A stretch of DNA of 64,000 bases from an uncultured Acidobacteriota bacterium. Its GTDB lineage: Bacteria; Acidobacteriota; CAIWXX01. The notes under the pieces are model-generated. The model did not search any database and had not been told where the DNA came from. It saw only the letters and a program-made list of their open reading frames with translations. Shown here piece by piece: positions 61,768 through 64,000 of this stretch. The translations under genes were made by a program, and so were the position numbers. The stretch is taken from contig CAIWXX010000164.1 of assembly GCA_903916735.1 (NCBI GenBank), positions 62,001-126,000 of the forward strand. Direction: 5' to 3'. Positions within the stretch are counted from its first letter, which is position 1; every line of letters starts with the position of its first letter.

Positions 61768-64000
61768 ATGAAGATGATTATGAAACAACCGAGGGGGGAC
61801 ACGGACAACCCCTTGCGACAATTGGCCTCATCGATCTCACTATGCATGCTGGCAGATCAAGCCGGATTCCGTCGGCGTTTGCAGAGCGTTAATCAGCTTG
61901 TGCGATTACGCCGGCCCGCCGACAAATTCATCCACAAACTCACTGATGACATCGCACAGTCCCGGGCGCGCAAGGAGCGCCGTCAAGCCAATTTGCCGAA
62001 GTCATCCTATCCTGACAATCTGCCCGTTGTCGTCAGGCGGCGTGAGATTGCCCGTTTCATCGCCAGGCATCAGGTCGTCGTCATCTGCGGCGAAACCGGT
62101 TCCGGAAAAACCACCCAGCTTCCAAAGATCTGTCTTGAACTTGGACGCGGTGTTGCCGGTATGATCGGCCATACGCAACCCCGGCGTATTGCCGCCCGTT
62201 CTGTGGCTGCCCGTATCTCCCAGGAGCTCAATTCGCCTCTCGGCATCGCCATTGGCTACAAAGTTCGTTTTTCGGACAAACTCAGTGTCGATACATATCT
62301 GAAAGTGATGACTGACGGCATTCTGCTCGCTGAGACGCAGAGCGATCCTCTCCTTGAGCAATACGACACTCTCATCATCGACGAAGCCCATGAACGCAGC
62401 CTTAATATCGACTTTCTGCTCGGTTACATTAAAAAACTCCTGCCACGGCGCCCCGATCTGAAAATCATCATCACATCGGCGACAATCGACCCGGAACGAT
62501 TCAGCGATCATTTCGATGGCGCCCCAATCATCATGGTTTCAGGCCGCACGTATCCAGTGGAGGTGCGCTATCGGCCATTGCAGAGCGAGGACCCTGATGA
62601 GGAGGATGTCAGGCAGATTGATGGCATTCTTTCCGCTGTCGAAGAGCTGAGTCGTGAAGGCCCGGGAGATATTTTGGTTTTTCTGAGCGGGGAGCGTGAG
62701 ATTCGTGAAACCACTGAAGCCCTGCGGAAACATCATCCTCCGGATACCGAGGAAATACTGCCGCTATACGCACGTCTCAGCTATCAGGAACAAAGTCGCA
62801 TCTTTCAGTCGCATCGTGGCCGCCGCATCATCCTCGCCACCAACGTCGCCGAAACATCGCTGACGGTTCCGGGAATCCACTACGTGATCGATCCCGGCTA
62901 TGCCCGGATCAGCCGCTATAACGCCCGGACAAAAGTGCAGCGGCTTCCGATCGAGGAGATCTCGCAGGCTTCGGCTAATCAGCGCAAAGGCCGCTGCGGG
63001 CGCGTTGCCGCCGGCATATGCATCCGGCTGTATTCTGAAGAGGATTTCCAACGGCGCGCTGAGTTCATGCCACCTGAGATTCTTCGCACGAATCTTGCCA
63101 GCGTCATCCTTCAGATGAAGGCACTCAGGCTCGGGGAGCTCTCGGATTTTCCCTTCGTCGAATCCCCCGATTCGCGCATGATCAAGGACGGCTATCAAAC
63201 ACTGCAGGAATTGCAGGCCATCGACGGCGGCGGTCATTTGACCCCTCTCGGTCATGAACTGGCGCGGCTTCCGATCGATCCGCGCCTCGGCCGGATGGTT
63301 CTCGCCGCTCGCGACGAAGAATGCCTCGACGAGATCCTCGTCATCGCATCGGCGTTGTCGGTACAGGATCCACGCGAAAGGCCGCTCGACGAGCAGGTTG
63401 CAGCCGATGAAGCTCATGTCCGATTCCGGGATGAAAACTCGGACTTCCTCTCGCTCCTCAAACTTTGGGAGTTTTACCACGAGCATGCACGACATCTCTC
63501 GACCGGCAAACTCCGGAAACTCTGCCGAACGAACTTTCTCTCTTTCATTCGCATCCGTGAATGGCATGATATCTACCAGCAGCTCCGCAGCTTGATTGGT
63601 GAACTGCATGTTGACACGTCAAAGTCTGCCGTGCAGGAATCCGCTGCCGTCAATTCACCTCCGCGCGGCCGCAAGCCGGCGCGTCCATCGGCCGATGTCG
63701 TCGCAAAGCACGCGGCCATCCATCGGGCTTTGTTGACGGGGCTGCTCAGCAGCATCGGCATGAAGACCGATGCGTATGACTATATCGGCACGCGATGCAT
63801 GAAGTTTTTTATCTTCCCGGGATCGGGTCTCTTCCAGGTCAAGCCTCAATGGATTGTAGCGGCTGAACTGGTTGAAACCACCAAGCTCTATGCGCGGACC
63901 GTCGCTCGAATACAACCTGAATGGGTGGAACGGCTCGCCGCTCACCTCGTCACTCGCACCTATTCCGACCCTCATTGGCATGAAGAAACCGCTCGCGTTC
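61768..64000 (+). CDS. hrpA: ATP-dependent RNA helicase HrpA (3' end outside window)
   Basis: DEAH-box RNA helicase, partial: 744 codons run to the window edge of about 1300 expected. After an N-terminal basic stretch come motif I GETGSGKTTQLPK, motif Ia QPRRIAARSVAARI, motif II DEAHERSLN, motif III TSATIDPERF, motif IV-V LVFLSGEREI, ATNVAETSLTVPGI, then NQRKGRCGRVAAG (motif VI) and the start of the HA2 domain (LPIDPRLGRMVL). The start is uncertain: ATGs at 61768, 61774 and 61780 are all in frame and none has a strong ribosome site. It processes or unwinds RNA, for example in fimbrial mRNA in E. coli. Confidence 0.93.
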   Translation, partial: MKMIMKQPRGDTDNPLRQLASSISLCMLADQAGFRRRLQSVNQLVRLRRPADKFIHKLTDDIAQSRARKERRQANLPKSSYPDNLPVVVRRREIARFIARHQVVVICGETGSGKTTQLPKICLELGRGVAGMIGHTQPRRIAARSVAARISQELNSPLGIAIGYKVRFSDKLSVDTYLKVMTDGILLAETQSDPLLEQYDTLIIDEAHERSLNIDFLLGYIKKLLPRRPDLKIIITSATIDPERFSDHFDGAPIIMVSGRTYPVEVRYRPLQSEDPDEEDVRQIDGILSAVEELSREGPGDILVFLSGEREIRETTEALRKHHPPDTEEILPLYARLSYQEQSRIFQSHRGRRIILATNVAETSLTVPGIHYVIDPGYARISRYNARTKVQRLPIEEISQASANQRKGRCGRVAAGICIRLYSEEDFQRRAEFMPPEILRTNLASVILQMKALRLGELSDFPFVESPDSRMIKDGYQTLQELQAIDGGGHLTPLGHELARLPIDPRLGRMVLAARDEECLDEILVIASALSVQDPRERPLDEQVAADEAHVRFRDENSDFLSLLKLWEFYHEHARHLSTGKLRKLCRTNFLSFIRIREWHDIYQQLRSLIGELHVDTSKSAVQESAAVNSPPRGRKPARPSADVVAKHAAIHRALLTGLLSSIGMKTDAYDYIGTRCMKFFIFPGSGLFQVKPQWIVAAELVETTKLYARTVARIQPEWVERLAAHLVTRTYSDPHWHEETARV

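Noticed and set aside
62764-63609. 281-residue open frame on the minus strand
   Set aside because: Opposite the HrpA helicase domain, which has strong motifs; composition is that of a shadow frame.

Overview
The window looks like a 64 kb piece of chromosome from a diderm (Gram-negative-type) bacterium of moderate GC content. The envelope genes show this: a type IV pilus secretin, a patatin fused to a BamA-like barrel, a PpiD-type periplasmic chaperone and several lipoproteins. The gene mix (actinobacterial/acidobacterial-style E2-E1 2-oxoglutarate decarboxylase, roadblock protein beside accBC, PKD lipoproteins in the pilus operon, DUF1684 protein) would fit Acidobacteriota or a related uncultured phylum. 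That is only an inference; there is no rRNA in the window. I found no rRNA, tRNA or CRISPR array.

Layout. 0.4-9.1 kb (+): outer-membrane patatin, the large Kgd-type enzyme, and a two-subunit exported molybdenum hydroxylase. 9.1-10.7 kb: a gene-free stretch, then a decayed IS4-type element with a DUF6788 gene. 10.7-16.6 kb: MarC, small membrane proteins, a DUF1684 lipoprotein-like protein, lipoyl synthase with a coiled-coil partner, and HemW. 16.6-23.4 kb: a 1597-residue sigma-54 activator carrying a pseudokinase, followed by two oligopeptide-type ABC permeases. 23.6-31.8 kb: pilMNOPQ plus two lipoproteins. 32-35.6 kb: TPR protein, roadblock protein, accB, accC. 35.8-40.4 kb: rplU-rpmA-obg-rsfS, a second sigma-54-type activator with a damaged Walker B, rlmH, a DksA-like protein and comF. 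40.7-46.4 kb: a very acidic small protein, a PHP phosphoesterase, rlmN, and purD-purE-mtaB on the minus strand. 46.6-52.1 kb: an NhaD-like antiporter, an unknown protein, a zinc-ribbon protein and ppiD. 52.2-58.0 kb (-): a four-gene cluster with three ATP-grasp-like proteins (one clearly degenerate) and a TPR-thioredoxin protein. 58.5-64 kb: nadE, an atypical thioredoxin, an unknown exported protein and the 5' part of hrpA, which runs off the right edge.

The best candidate for an undescribed system is the minus-strand ATP-grasp cluster at 52,176-57,989. A RimK-like ATP-grasp protein, a circularly permuted-type ATP-grasp protein, an exported TPR-thioredoxin and an inactivated paralogue of the second protein are tightly packed and probably cotranscribed. 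ATP-grasp enzymes join carboxylates to amines or thiols, so the cluster could make or attach an unknown amide-linked product. The substrate cannot be read from sequence. A second interesting theme is regulation: both sigma-54-type activators carry GAFTDA instead of GAFTGA, one has an inactive-looking kinase domain, and the other lacks the Walker B glutamate.

Most other genes are housekeeping: translation and ribosome assembly (L21, L27, Obg, RsfS, RlmH, RlmN, MtaB), fatty acid synthesis entry (AccB, AccC), purine synthesis (PurD, PurE), NAD synthesis (NadE), lipoate (LipA) and RNA processing (HrpA).
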